A stretch of DNA of 64,000 nt. Origin: Cutaneotrichosporon cavernicola (taxonomy: Eukaryota; Basidiomycota; Tremellomycetes; Trichosporonales; Trichosporonaceae). Made by a program: the position numbers and the translations under genes. Below, in pieces: positions 42,074-53,795 of this stretch. The DNA lies in assembly GCF_030864355.1 (NCBI RefSeq), contig NC_083394.1:3038001-3102000 (forward strand), given 5' to 3'. Position 1 is the stretch's first letter, and each line of letters opens with the position of its first letter. The notes below the pieces were generated by a model. The model saw only the letters and a list, made by a program, of their open reading frames with translations. It did no database searches and was not told where the DNA came from.

Positions 42074-42877
42074 TCATGCTCCGGTTCGGTTCGGTTCGGT
42101 TCGGGAGAGGTTTATATCCCGGACCCTCGCTGGCGGATGCTCTGACTCAGAGCGGTTCCTCTTTGGCCGACCCCGCTCTTCTCTAGCAGTTGGGGTTAAG
42201 CCCGTCGCCGGCGGCGTCGTCGTGGCGGAAATCGCCTCGGCCGGCTGTGCCTCTGTCTCCATGGTCTCATCCTGATCGGTCACCGTGGATCGCGGCTCAA
42301 AGTCGCCATCCATCTCCTCGGTGGTCTTTGGGTGCGGCACAAATGTGGGAGGGAAGGTGGGTCGTGTTCTCGAAAGGGTTGCGGAGTCGGGGGTCGGTGA
42401 AGAGATGGAAGCGAGTGGAGGTAGCGAGGTCGGCTCGCGCATGTGTGGCTCCCCCACGGCCTGCACTGCGGGCTCCTCCGTTCGGGCGGTTGGTTGGTTT
42501 CGCGGACCGAGGTTGATGTAACACGTCCTTGTGCGCACCTCGTTGTCACAATCGGCACAGCAGTAGACAACACCGTGGATATCGAAATCGGGATCGCGGA
42601 AGCGATGGTAGTCGAGTTCTGGCTCTGGCCACGGTGAACCCCGCCTGGTGAGATGAAAAGGGAGTGGAGTGGAGGACCGAGGATACATGGAACGGTCACT
42701 CCTCGGGCTTAGAGACTCATCGCTGTGAGTTACAGAAATGTTGGTGAACGTCCTGCGCTGGCTTGTGAGTGCAGAGAAGTCTTGGGACTCGGAGAGAAGT
42801 GTGTGAGAGAAGGGCCTGAGGCGAAGTCGAGCTACCACCAGCTCGAGGACCAGGAGGACGCGTTGGCGGGAGTCCAT
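42074..42877 (-). CDS. Doubtful gene: low-complexity protein with a Cys-rich motif
   Basis: 267 aa from ATG 42877. The first 65 residues may be non-coding or a retained intron; an alternative start is ATG 42688 (204 aa). Near the centre is VVYCCADCDNEVRTRTCYIN, a possible metal-binding knuckle. The rest is rich in Pro, Ser, Thr, Glu and Arg, with TTPPATGLTPTAREERGRPKRN near the end. The final residues (NLSRTEPNRTGA) derive from the CGGTT pentamer repeat at 42079-42101. Codon composition is not clearly coding and the region is repeat-rich. Confidence 0.38.
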   Translation of the reverse strand: MDSRQRVLLVLELVVARLRLRPFSHTLLSESQDFSALTSQRRTFTNISVTHSDESLSPRSDRSMYPRSSTPLPFHLTRRGSPWPEPELDYHRFRDPDFDIHGVVYCCADCDNEVRTRTCYINLGPRNQPTARTEEPAVQAVGEPHMREPTSLPPLASISSPTPDSATLSRTRPTFPPTFVPHPKTTEEMDGDFEPRSTVTDQDETMETEAQPAEAISATTTPPATGLTPTAREERGRPKRNRSESEHPPARVRDINLSRTEPNRTGA

Positions 42878-43051
42878 GTCCACGACTTGCTCCTTGAGGG
42901 CGGCGTCGTACGGGTGTGCGGGGCTGGGGCCGCTGGACTATTGAGGACGTTCAAGGGGCGTGAGGGGAGTGGCAGAATACAGGATGAGAGTCGGAGGGTA
43001 TCAACAGAGGATGAACAGGTTAGATGAGATGACTGTCGCTGAATGGATGGA

Positions 43052-43206
43052 AGGAAGGATGAAGGATGAAGGATGAAGGATGAAGGATGAAGGATGAAGG
43101 ATGAAGGATGAAGGATGAAGGATGAAGGATGAAGGATGAAGGATGAAGGATGAAGGATGAAGGATGAAGGATGAAGGATGAAGGATGAAGGATGAAGGAT
43201 GAAGGA
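43052..43206. repeat. (GGATGAA)n microsatellite, about 22 copies
   Basis: Uninterrupted 7-bp units; since seven is not a multiple of three, all three frames stay open through it and produce an artefactual repeat protein on the minus strand. Confidence 0.97.
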
Positions 43207-44321
43207 AGAGGTGAGAGAAACGAAATGGTGCTAGTGACGAGCATCGGATGCGAATGTGAATGTATGTGAGCTATGTGAGCTTCTAATATGAACCACACGT
43301 GGTGGGAATGAGAAGGCGTGCGCGTGTGAGTGTGGCGCCACTGCCACCGTTTGGAGCGAGTCGAAATTCAGGGTCAATCATCCTCAGGCAGCTACTGGAG
43401 ATACAATGTTCCTGTCCGTGACGGCGACGGTCGTCGCACAGAGAGGAGGCCGAGGAGCCTGGTTGTGAGGAAGTCGAGGAAGGCTCTCGGGGTCGACAGT
43501 GCTTGGATAGGGGGATGTCGAGGGCGAGCCCGGGACTGTTAGCGGCTGTATTGCTAGAGCACGCTGCGCTGCTTCGGGTTTGGGCCATTTGTGTTGTGTC
43601 GCCAGATTCGACGACCACCGGGACGTAAGGACACGATAGTGTTTGGGGGGTAGAGTGAATGGATGGAATGGAGAGAAATGATAGCGCCTTTCCTGCTGTA
43701 TACTGTGGTAAGCACGCGAAGTTGGTAGTGCGCCAGCCGGGGATCTGAGAATCAAGTGGAAGAATTAAATATGGCTAGGTCTCTCGTGGAGGAGGTTTGT
43801 TGAGAGAGAGGAGGACGGTTTGGAGGAAGACGATGAAACGGTGATCAAGTGTGAGGTGAGTGAAGAGTCAACTCTGCTCTTCTGATCTTCAGATATCAAG
43901 TCAAGTGGGGCACCAGTCTCGGTGCACTGTCATGCATTCAGGTTCCCACCCGGCCCTTAGGTCAGTCACTCTGCGTCCGTGTGAGGGGATGACGCGTTGG
44001 AGGCGACATGATACACGCCACATGAATACCCAACTGTTGGGTTTAGCCCCCCGTGATTGGTGGCGCTAGACCAGGCTACTGTGGTGTTTAAAAGGTTGGT
44101 GAAGATACATCGGACGACACTAATCAATCGCCCACAAGTGGTATGTATGAATGACGTGCATTTATTGGTGTGATTCTCAACATGCACTGTATCATACCAT
44201 CACACAGGGTAAGATCAAGACGCGCGCTTCTCGTCTCAATCAAGAGTCGTCTCTGAGTTCTGGGCCAGTCTGAAAACGCGTGGGGCGGTTGCTATTGATG
44301 CGAGCACCGAATTGAACACCA

Positions 44322-44461
44322 GTTGCTTCGTTGTACCCTATCGTACCTTAGCGCCCGATGTGAATATGAATTGGGATACAATTGTACTCTAGGGTCCAAT
44401 AGCCAAAGCTATTCACATCGGCCGCAAGGTACGTGCGATAGGGTACAATAGCTAAAGCAAC
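44322..44461. repeat. 140-bp imperfect inverted repeat (fold-back, MITE-like)
   Basis: Left arm 44322-44367 contains TTGTACCCTATCG, TACCTTAGCG and CCGATGTGAATA; the right arm 44409-44461 carries their reverse complements TATTCACATCGG, CGCAAGGTA and CGATAGGGTACAA, ending in GCAAC against GTTGC. About 40 bases lie between. No open frame. It would form a long hairpin. Confidence 0.85.
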
Positions 44462-45227
44462 GACGGGTAAGATTCGGGCTGTGGCTCGGGAGCGCTACAC
44501 TCTGGATCTGGCCGTGTGTCAAGGGGTTCTAAATACACTGCAGATGGTCAATTGCAAGTTGCTCTGCTCAATGGCTCTCAATTACGTAAATCCCCTTCCC
44601 GCGGCGGCGGCACATTGTAATTGACGGGACTGCTTGCGATTCACCGCAACGCCGCCTGAAGCCACCGCCTGGGGTCTGCTATACTGCTATACTGGCTGTA
44701 TGGTGCACACGTATGCCGGGCAAGGCAGGGGCTCACAAAGTGGACTAAGGAAGCACTCATTCTAATGGCTTTTCCTTTGTAATACTGTATTCATGTAGAG
44801 GAAATAAAAGTATGGCATGATATTCATAGAGACTCCAGGCCTAAGGCCTAGAGCCGTTAGGCTTCGTGTGAGTTGATGGGGAGTAGGTACGTCAAGGTAC
44901 AAGGCTCAGGGAAAGCGATTAGTATGGTGTATTACTAGATTACTACCTGATTCAGGGGTACTCAAACCAAAGCTCCAAACGTGTTAAGGATTGTACCCTG
45001 TCATGAGAATGACCCCTAAAGGTGACATTCTATAATGGAAACAACCCAAGTCACCCTTCAGAGCTCTCTTGAGACGATGAATAGAGTTGCCCTCGTGTCC
45101 AACGTAGTTAGTTCGCCGCCGTTTCCATAGCTCCACGTGAATGGGGGAGCAATAGTACGTATTCCGGGACCAAGCTTTTTGCATTATTATTGTTCTTTCT
45201 CTCCTATCTCCTATCTTCTTTCCCACC

Positions 45228-47358
45228 ATGTCCCCTAGGGCGTTGCTCACCATGAGTAGCCTCATCCGGCCCACCCGCTTTGGCCTCCTCCTCGTCGGAA
45301 TCATGGCACTAGTCCTTACCGTCTTCTACAGAGACCTCCTTCCCCCCGTCCCCCCAATGCTCCCAGAAGGTTCAGAGTGGTCCAAGTCGCTCGATCACGT
45401 CCCGTACTTTGGTGCCAACCAGCAGGCCAAGAACATTGAGCGCGCGCGGGCCATGTGGACGTGTGACCGCTGCCTGGTCAACGAAACGCTGTGTGAGAAG
45501 TTTGGGACGTAAGTCGACGTGGCGCGAGATCTGCAAGGAAGGCGGACGCTGACCCCAGGCGTAACGTTGATCTCTCGCGGGCGTTTGACGGATCCGGTGC
45601 GCGCGTGCAGCGCGTCCTCAAGAAGGCGATGGCGGGTGAGCCCATCGTCACTGGCGGCATGGGCGGGTCCAGTGAGTTTCGACGTGTCAGGTTACGACGC
45701 CAGCGTCGACAATGTGCAGCCCACAGTGTCGTCCAAGTAGTCTTGGTCTCGCCCTACACACATCTACAGGAGCAAAACTACCACCCGCGGCCCAGCTTAG
45801 ACCTGTGAACGCCACCCAGGGCAGTCAAGGGGAGCCTTCCTTCTGGAGTGGCAACTACTACTACTCTGATTGCTGTGCCGTGGGAATAGCATGCCTTCCC
45901 CCCTTGCACCCATGACCGCACAGCGGTGCTGACAGCAGTCTCAAAGGGCCACGGCTGCAAGTGTGACCCATGGCACATCCAGATGTTCCAGTGGTGGAAC
46001 CAAACGTTCCCACACCCAGAGAACCGGCATGCTGATGGGGCGGTCGGCGCGCGCGGCAGCGACTACTTCAAGTGAGCTCGCGACAGATCTCGTGTTGACG
46101 CCAGGTACTGCCATCACGAGCACCTTGACCCCGACGTGGACATTATTTTCATTGAGACTTCGGTCAACGACTTGATGTGCGTACTTTCCTTGCATTCATC
46201 TTGTTTCCCACTGCACTATGCGCCGGACGGATGACTGCATGAGCTCATTCCATTGCTGAGCATCTGTCCCGGACGTTGTCGACTGGGAGAGTTGGAATAT
46301 CGTTGCGAGCCTCAAATGACTTGTGCCTTGTTGCCTCGATCCACTTTTCCGCCGAGCTAAGCTAACCTTCAGGAGCGACATTAACTTTGACAACTTTGAG
46401 GCACTCCTCCGCGCGCTTCTGAGCTACCCCAAGAGTCCGGCCATTGTCATTCTGCAAACGGTCAAGCTAAACAGCCCGATTCGTTATGGTTCGGAACACC
46501 AGTTTGGCCTGGCGGGTTACTACGATGTGCCAGTCATCAACATCCGCAACTGGCTCTTCCCGGCATTCTTCCAGAACACGACGAGCGTCGAGAACTGGTT
46601 CCTCCCCAACGACTTGTTGCACCCGAATGCCGAGGGGCATCAGGTCATGGCCGAGCTCATCCAGATGTACCTGTACCAGCAGGTGAGTTGCTCCTTGTAT
46701 TCGTCCTGACACCAGATGTGCTATCTCAACAACAGTCGGCCTCAAATTCGACCAGGCAACGCCGCCATCGTCACTCAGGAAGACGCGTTTGACGTGTACA
46801 GCATCCCACCACTTCGCATGGGCCAGCGCTTCAGCCAAGACTTCCAGCCCGAGGAGGAGCTGCGCCCGGGGTGTGCGTCCGTCGACTCGAAGACGTCACC
46901 ACTCCAGCCGGTCCTATCCGAGACCAAGGACTGGGAGCTATGGGAGCAACCAGGGACAAAGGGCGAGAAGAAGTTCTGGCGCGCCACCGAGATCGGCGCG
47001 CAGATCACATTCGAGGTCAACCTCCAGGTCGGCTACGTGTGAGTACAGCGTCAACTTGAAAACCCAAGCTGATCCCAGTGACGCATACTTCCTCAAGTCG
47101 CCAAAGAACAAGCTCGGCGCAGTCGAATGCTGGCTCGACGATGAGAAGGAACCAAAGAAGATCGACAGGCTGGAGGGGTACTGGAGCCGGCCGGAAAGTA
47201 TCGGTCAGTTCCAGAAATTTGCGTTTGGGCGCAAGGACTCGCTCCTGCCGACCGGCAAGCACAAGATCCACTGCGAGATTGTCGACAAGACCAGCAGTAA
47301 GGAGAAGGAGGTCAAGGACCGGACGACATTCCAGTTTATCGGCATCTTCACGGTGTAG
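45228..47358 (+). CDS. Membrane-anchored SGNH/GDSL hydrolase
   Basis: Seven exons: 45228-45508, 45559-45671, 45939-46071, 46105-46176, 46373-46682, 46716-47038, 47079-47358; 503 aa. A TM helix (FGLLLVGIMALVLTVFY) at 18-35 makes it type II, catalytic part in the secretory lumen or outside. Block I is GGSISKGHG with S131, split by a 267-nt intron; FIETSVNDLM is the Asn block; D280-LL-H283 in NDLLHPNAEGH completes the Ser-Asp-His set. After residue 310 a beta-rich C-terminal domain follows (GEKKFWRATEIGAQITFEV, KNKLGAVECWLDDE). These fungal proteins are likely esterases acting on cell-wall or capsule glycans; the substrate is not known. Two long introns (267, 196 nt) stand out against the usual 31-60. 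Confidence 0.85.
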
Positions 47359-47788
47359 TGTCCGAGTCGTGTTGTTCCGAGTCGTGTTGTTCGGATCGTT
47401 TTAGAGGGAACCAGGGGCTACAGGGCTGGTTCCATATCTGTAGAGCATACTATACATATCTGCATCCAACCGGGGATCTTGGATCCCTGACTCATGTTGC
47501 ACTGACATTCACGAGGTTCTCGGTCCTCTTCATCAAGGAGGATGGCAAAAGGCCCAGGGTCGCCATCTCTCTGGAGGGGCTACAGCCGTGCACCAGCGGT
47601 GAGTCCTCGTCCCGTAGCGATTCTGAGTCTTGGACGCTCACGGAGGGCATTGGATACGACGGACGAGTGGCATTGACGAAGAATAGCCTGGCACAACGCA
47701 GCCGGTATTTCGCCCACTCGGTTGGGTACAGTTGGATCTTCAGGCTTGCCAACCAGGCTACCTCACATTTCATAATCTTCCAACACAT
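47359..47788. other. Convergent intergenic region
   Basis: 3' ends of the SGNH gene (plus) and the amidase gene (minus). A GTCCGAGTCGTGTTGTT doublet lies near 47360-47395. Nothing else seen. Confidence 0.45.
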
Positions 47789-49546
47789 TCATGACGCCCT
47801 ACTTGCCTTGAGAGCGGCATCCACAATCTCCGCCATTCGGATAACCGCCTCGTCCTCGTCCTTCTGGCCCACGACCTGTACACCAATCGGGGCGTTCTTG
47901 TACACTTCCGGATCGTCTGGCGTCAGCCTTTGCCTTTTCCTACTTTGAACACTTACACATCTCCCAAAGCTCGCGATCCAGGTCATTATGGTACGCCTCG
48001 CGGGCCACCTTGGGATCCTTGGCCTGATCAACGCGGGTAACAGGCACAACCGCACTGGGATAGTCGGCGAGATTACACCAAGCCGTGTACCCGTAATACT
48101 GTCGTCCGCGCAATGTCTGAGGCGCCGTAGCGCTCACGGGACACAAGATGGCATCGACCGGCCTTCCCGAGCCCGTGACTGCCTCTGTCGCATTCCAATG
48201 GTCCAGCTGCGCCTTGAGGAACCTTTGTTTCCGATACTGGATTTCCCAATATTTCGTTACTGACACTTGCTCCTCTTGGACGACTTCAGGGCCGGATCCC
48301 AGCGGACCAACCCTCGGCTCACCGGACAGCGCGAGGGTATCGTAAAGATCCTTGTGGCCGTCCGCAGTCCATACTTCTCCAAACAGGTGGTATCCCATAC
48401 CGGCGTCGTAGGCTTTGTATTCCACAACAGAGTGGCCAGCCGCCTTGAGAGCGGATGATACTTGGTCGAGAGCGCGGTGGTAGGGCGGCGCAGCGCGGAC
48501 GAACCCGTCGTCCACCATGATGCCGAAAACGAGGTTCTTTCCCCCGCCATGCTCCGAGAGCTGATACCGTTCCTCGTTCCATGGCATGCGGAGGACTGCC
48601 GGATCAAGACGCCACGGCTTGAGGTCCAGAACCGTCTTGAATGCGAGTTTAAGCCCATCGATCGACGCTGCCATGGGACCCAGCACCGAACGCAAGCTCT
48701 CCTGTCCTTGCGTCAGCCCATTTTCTTTTTCCACATACCTTCTTGGGAATTACAAGTCCCCTCATATGGGAAGCGGAGGTACGATGGGCGGAGAGAGTAG
48801 ATTCCGCTAAACCCCGCTGGGATACGTACACTTCCCCCAATATCAGACCCGATACCCAACACACTACCTCGAAGGGCGATCAACGCGCCTTCGCCACCGG
48901 ACGAGCCGCCTGACGTAAGAGTGCGGTTTGACGGGTTTGTCGTTTCGCCAAACACATTGTTGACTGCGGCGCCAAAGCCGAGGTGCTGGGCAACATTGGT
49001 CGTGCAGTACGGCACGGCGCCGGCTTCAACGAGAAGAGCAGTGATGGCCGCATCTCTCTCGACAACGCGGCCTAAGAACCCGACGAATCCAAACGACCGC
49101 TCAACACCAGCCACCCCAATCTGTTCCTTCAACGAGATCGGTAATCCATGCAGGACGCCTCTTGGTTTTCCTGTCCGCATATACTCGTCATCCAGGTTCT
49201 TGGCGTGCAGAATTGCCCGGTCGAAAAATACCTCGGCCAGGCAATTGGTCTTGAATCAATTTAACCTCAAGAAAGAAAGACGTACCAGTTGTTGTGCAAT
49301 TGCGGCCCGACGGCAAAACGCCCGGACAACTTGTTCGGCAGAGTATGTCCGGTCCTTGATTCTGTCCAGGAGTACAGTGATGTTCTGCGAGTCCGTGATC
49401 TCCAGTTCTTGGCGGGAGAGATTGCCGCTTTGAGCGGGGAAGGCCAACACGTCTAGCTCGGAGGTGTCACACTGCACGAGGTCTTGCGGCAGGAGGGCGT
49501 CGCGCTGCGCCCGCTTGGCCGCGGCTTTCTTCTCCCAGTCTGTCAT
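47789..49546 (-). CDS. Amidase (amidase-signature family, fungal acetamidase type)
   Basis: Exons 49546-49286, 49249-48739, 48706-47957 and 47916-47789, 549 aa; introns 36, 32 and 40 nt. The amidase-signature triad is exact in spacing: Lys128 (PISLKEQ), cis-Ser203 (GGSSGGEGAL) and nucleophile Ser227 (GSDIGGSVRIP), i.e. 75 and 24 apart as in fatty-acid amide hydrolase. It hydrolyses amides to acid and ammonia; fungal members act on acetamide or other small amides. The N-terminal MTDWEKKAAAKRAQRD helix and EGQESLRSVLGPM (rebuilt over intron 2) are typical of the fungal group. No signal peptide, so cytosolic. Confidence 0.92.
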
Positions 49547-51338
49547 GGCGAGAGGGTAAGTGTAGGTGACAAGTAGAGGAATGCATCGAGTTATAGTGGT
49601 GGGAAGATACGGTGAGGTGGGCATGTGCAGGAGTAGATTAGCCGGTGGCCGAGATTGTGGTCGCGTCGCGTGATCGCGTCGTATGCGTCATACGTCATAC
49701 TGTTGCGCCACACGGACGCGACGCCGAGTTTGCCGCTATCCCGAGGGCTGTTGGCCCGTGGGGTTTGACCTGAATACCTGAATGTAGCTCCAGCAGGCCT
49801 CTGACCACGGGCCACCGACCAATATGAAACTATTCATCATCGTGCCCCACATGCTACTATGCTGTGCCTCTGAAGGTACCTCTTGGAGCTTGGAGTTTCA
49901 AGGTCGGGTGACACGGAGAGCGGCTTCGTTCCGCTCGCCAAAGCACGTCGCAGGTACGGGGTGATCTGCACCCGCTCGAGTATCCGCCGACATCCGACCC
50001 TGCCATTTTCCACCTCCACACATAGGCCCTTAATTTATTGGGCCTGACAACACGAGCCACCGACCTGGCGCGCGGTATCAAATACAAGAGGGAAGAACAG
50101 GCACCTTGTTGCGGGTACGTACAACCAGACCCTGATGATTAGATTGCATCGTGACCAATTTGGGAGCCCCCCAAGTCGTATCTCCAAGCAAAGGAAAAGC
50201 ACAGCATATCCAACCTGGCCATGTACTAATCCAACATATTCAGAGGAATCGACTCTGCTATCCACGTCTCCACATGCATCGGATCCAAAGGATGTTCCGC
50301 TTTGCTGGGGCTGATCAGATATCGCCGCGCCCAGTATCGGTCCTATCGCCATCTATCGCCACCTCTATCGCCCCTGAGATATGATAATGCCGCACAGCTC
50401 GGCATCTGGAATAAGATTGGCAAGTATCAAGGGAGGTGGTTTGGCGCATTTCCCATCGGACGCGGTTGGACAATGGAGAAGCGCGAGGTACGTCGTGTAC
50501 GTAGTGGTGTACGCACGCGTAGACTGTGCGCGGAGGCCGCGGAGGATCCACCTCGAGACTCATGTTAGCGTCAAGAGCCAGGGGGGACGGAATCAAAAAG
50601 GACAGACGGGATCAAAATTCTGGTTGTCCCAGTTTGAATTCTTCAAGTTGATTGGATGGCGAGCATGTTCCCTGGATTGCCATGACCGTGCATCTTTTTC
50701 CTTTGCTTTTTGTGTTTGGCCCTGATGTTTTGATTGGACGTGCTTTTGATGTACCACATCACACTGCACATTGTGCCTGAATTAACAGTAGAACACGACA
50801 AGCGAGTTGTGCTTGTCACCCGTCACTTTTTGATCCCGTTCCATTTCATTTCTCTGCTCCACTACCGTTTTGGACAATTTCCCCCAAACTTGATCTCATT
50901 GCCGAGGCCGTCACTCCGTACCACTCATGCCGCCGGAGCTTTGAGGCCCTTCCTTCCTCCTCCTCCTCCTCCTCCCCCCCGGGTCCCCCTCCCCCTCCCC
51001 CTCCCCTCCTTCCCCCTCCTCACCGCTTCCGACTCAGACCCTCCGCCTTTACCGCTTGCACCTGCCTCCCTGTCCGTCCTTGCTGTAATTAATGTACAGT
51101 AGCTCCCACTTCACCACACTCAGCTGCCAAGACCAACACCAGCTCATCCAATGCCAGGCCGCCGACGCGCCCCGCAGGTCTCACCTGCCCGTCTCACCTC
51201 GACCAGTCGCATGCAATACTCGTCATCATGCTCAACCCCAGACTCCCCTTCCCTGGTCCCCCGCTCTCCAACCAGTTTAAATAGACTGATTCCCCCGTTG
51301 GCCTTCCCTCTGTTTCCAGCCACTCCGCTTTATCAATC
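49547..51338. other. Divergent intergenic region, pyrimidine-rich
   Basis: Promoters of the amidase (minus) and the first sugar transporter (plus). A CCT/CCCCCT-rich tract lies at 50938-51012 and a CTTTAA...TTTAAATAG element near 51280. No coding frame supported. Confidence 0.45.
50938..51012. repeat. Pyrimidine-rich tract
   Basis: Runs of TCC and CCCCCT on plus, about 330-400 bases before the transporter ATG; low complexity, no function shown. Confidence 0.8.
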
Positions 51339-53184
51339 ATGGTCGATTTGGTCAAAACACACATTCTCGATGTACCAAGTAAGTTGATTCCCCACCCCAC
51401 CCACAGCCCACAGCGCCCCATGCCTCAATCTAACACTTTCCAGACAACACACATCCAAAATGGTACAAGGACAAGGGCCTCCGCAAGAACGTATACCACT
51501 GCATGGGTCTGTGCCTCTGTGTCTTCTACCTAGGATATGACCAGTCATTGCTCGCATGTCTGCAGTCGATCCCACAAGTACGTCGTCCCCCCCTTTACCC
51601 AACTAACACTTAGTGGGACGAGTACTTTGACAACCCGACAGGCATGACCCTAGGCCTCATTAGCTCGGCCCTCTACTTTCCCGGTATCCCGGCCGCCTTT
51701 GTCGGCTCGTGGATCAGCATGAAATATGGCCGCAAGCCTGCTCTCTGGGTCGGTTCCGTCCTCATCATCATCGGTGCTATTGTCAATGCTCTCTCCAAAA
51801 ATCAGGCCGAGTTCGCCGGTGGACGTGTCCTGCTCGGCGCAGGTGGAGCCATCACAAAGGTCGTCGCCCCCGCTCTCTTGCAAGAGATTGCCCACCCGCG
51901 CCTCCGTCCCGTCCTCGCCTCAAGCTACTACGGCTGGTTCTTCCTCGGCGCCATTGTCTCGGGCTACCTTTGTCGTGAGTTTAAATCTCCCACGCCCACG
52001 CCTGCGCCGAACCAAATATCACGTGAGCTGACAACAGTCGCGGGCCTATTCATTCCCGGCTCGTGGAGCTGGCGCCTGGCTTGTATTGCGCAGATCATCG
52101 CCCCTATCGGTGTGCTCATTATCTCGTTGTCAATGCCCGAATCGCCTCGTGTGAGTGTTTGGTGTGTTGTGTTGACTCTGCTGACGGGCAGTTCCTGGCC
52201 AACAAGGGCAAGGTTGATGAGGCACTGGGCATTTTGGCAAAGTACCATGCCAACGGCAAGTTGGACGACCCACTCGTACAGCTCGAGTACAACGAGATGG
52301 TTCTCGCGCTCGAGGCCGAAGGTGGCGAGCACAAGTCGAGCTACATGGACTTTATCAGGTACAAGGGTAACCGCCGTCGCCTGGTAATGAGCCTTGTCAT
52401 GGCGTCGGGTACAAACTGGAACGGCTCGGGTCTCGTCGGGTACTACCTCACACCTATCCTCGAGTCTATCGGCATCACGGACCCCATCCAGACAATCAAC
52501 TTGAACAACGGCATGAACATCTGGAACCTTGTCGTGTCCGAGGTTGCTGCGCTTTACGTCGAGGCCGTCAGCCGCCGCACCATCTTCTTCATCTCCGGTT
52601 GGGGTATGGTGGTCACCATGGCGCTGGTTGGTGGCTTCTCAGCCGGTTACCAGGAGCATGGCAACGTCGCCCTCGGCATCGCCTCCATCCCAATGCTTTT
52701 CCTCTACTACGGCCTTTACGACATTGCGTGGATGTCGATTCCGTTCCACTACTGCACCGAGATCCAGCCTTTCCACCTCCGCACAAAGGGTCTTGCCCTC
52801 TTTGTCGCAATGCAAACAGGCTCCAACGCATTCAACCAATTTGTCAACCCGATCGCCTTTGAGGCGATTACCTGGAAGTACTACTTTGTCTACGTCGCCA
52901 TCAACTTGGCGTACATGGCCTACTTTTACTTTTACCTCATCGACTCGCGCAACATGTCCCTTGAGGAAATCACCCTTCTCTTCGACTACCCCAGGAAGGA
53001 GGCGCGCGAGCGCGCAACCGAGGAGATGGAGAGTCGTGTCCGTGCGGGCCTACTCCGTCGCGGCTCGACCTCGGCTGCTGTCGACGCCCTTTATCGCGGC
53101 GACAGCATTTCCGCGTCCGTAACGTCGCTCCACCGTGACCGCAGCGTCAGCATACACAACCCGAGCAGCAACGAAAAGCTCTAG
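51339..53184 (+). CDS. Sugar-porter MFS transporter (fungal lactose-permease type)
   Basis: Exons 51339-51378, 51444-51577, 51614-51974, 52038-52150 and 52192-53184, 546 aa. Introns 65, 36, 63 and 41 nt; the 63-nt one is a multiple of three and stop-free. Landmarks: GYDQSLLACLQSIPQW in TM1, SMKYGRKPALWVG (motif A), GAGGAITKVVAPALLQEIAHPRLRP, ISLSMPESPR before the central loop, then a cytosolic stretch and the second half with GTNWNGSGLVGYYLTPIL and PFHYCTEIQPFHLRTKG. The class imports disaccharides or monosaccharides by proton symport. A Ser/Arg-rich C-terminal tail follows. First gene of the catabolic block, in the plasma membrane by family rule. Confidence 0.9.
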
Positions 53185-53795
53185 TGAACACCAGCGTAAG
53201 CGTAAGCGCAAGGGCCAGGCAACAAGTCTAGTCCCCTATAGTTGTCATTTGATGTATCGCTTATTTCCAACTACCAACTAGTGGGGGAGGCTCAGGGGGT
53301 AGAGCAGCAGCAGGGCCTGAGATCATGATGGGCAAGGAATGAAGATTGGGCTGGGATTAGACCTGACTGGGGCCCATTGTTCGAATGTTCGAATGCTGTC
53401 GCAATGCGAGGCAGCGGTGACTGAGTCTGAGGGACTGCGCCTCGTCACGTATCAAGCTTGTATCAGCAACCAAGTGCCTGAGGCCAAATCATTATCTCCG
53501 GTCCAGAGCCTTGCATCCGGACCGGACTCTCAACCCTGGTTGTCCGAGGCTGAACTGAACCGTGTTCAAGCACCATGCCCACTGCCCACTTTTCTCCGGC
53601 GACAGCATTATCTCCGGCACCGACCAACCACCACCACCACAAGTCGAGTCCAACCCCAACCCAAGTCGAGTTAACCCGAAGTGAACAACATTCATCACGC
53701 AGTACCTAGCACATGCGCTACTTGACCTTGACCATGGGCCCTGCCCCCTTGTGCCCTCTCCCTACTCGTGTTCCTGCCTCCTAACTGAGTTCTCC
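53185..53795. other. Convergent intergenic region
   Basis: 3' ends of the two sugar-transporter genes. Short TTCGAATG repeat near 53380. A tRNA-like start at 53284 does not complete a cloverleaf. Confidence 0.45.

Larger units (their letters stand above)
42878..45227. other. Long gene-free region with microsatellite and fold-back element
   Basis: About 2.35 kb. Contains the 7-bp microsatellite 43052-43206 and the inverted-repeat element 44322-44461. AT content rises after 43.8 kb, with a palindrome AGGCCTAAGGCCT near 44841. No coding frame supported. Confidence 0.5.

Noticed and set aside
43020..43298. Minus-strand protein of repeated FILHPSS units
   Set aside because: It is the translation of the 7-bp microsatellite.
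39205..45227. Transposon or retroelement origin of the gene-poor region
   Set aside because: No reverse-transcriptase, integrase or transposase frame and no long terminal repeats seen; only short repeats and a fold-back element.
53284..53400. tRNA-like start GGGGGAGGCTCAGGGGGTAG
   Set aside because: No anticodon stem or T arm in proper spacing.
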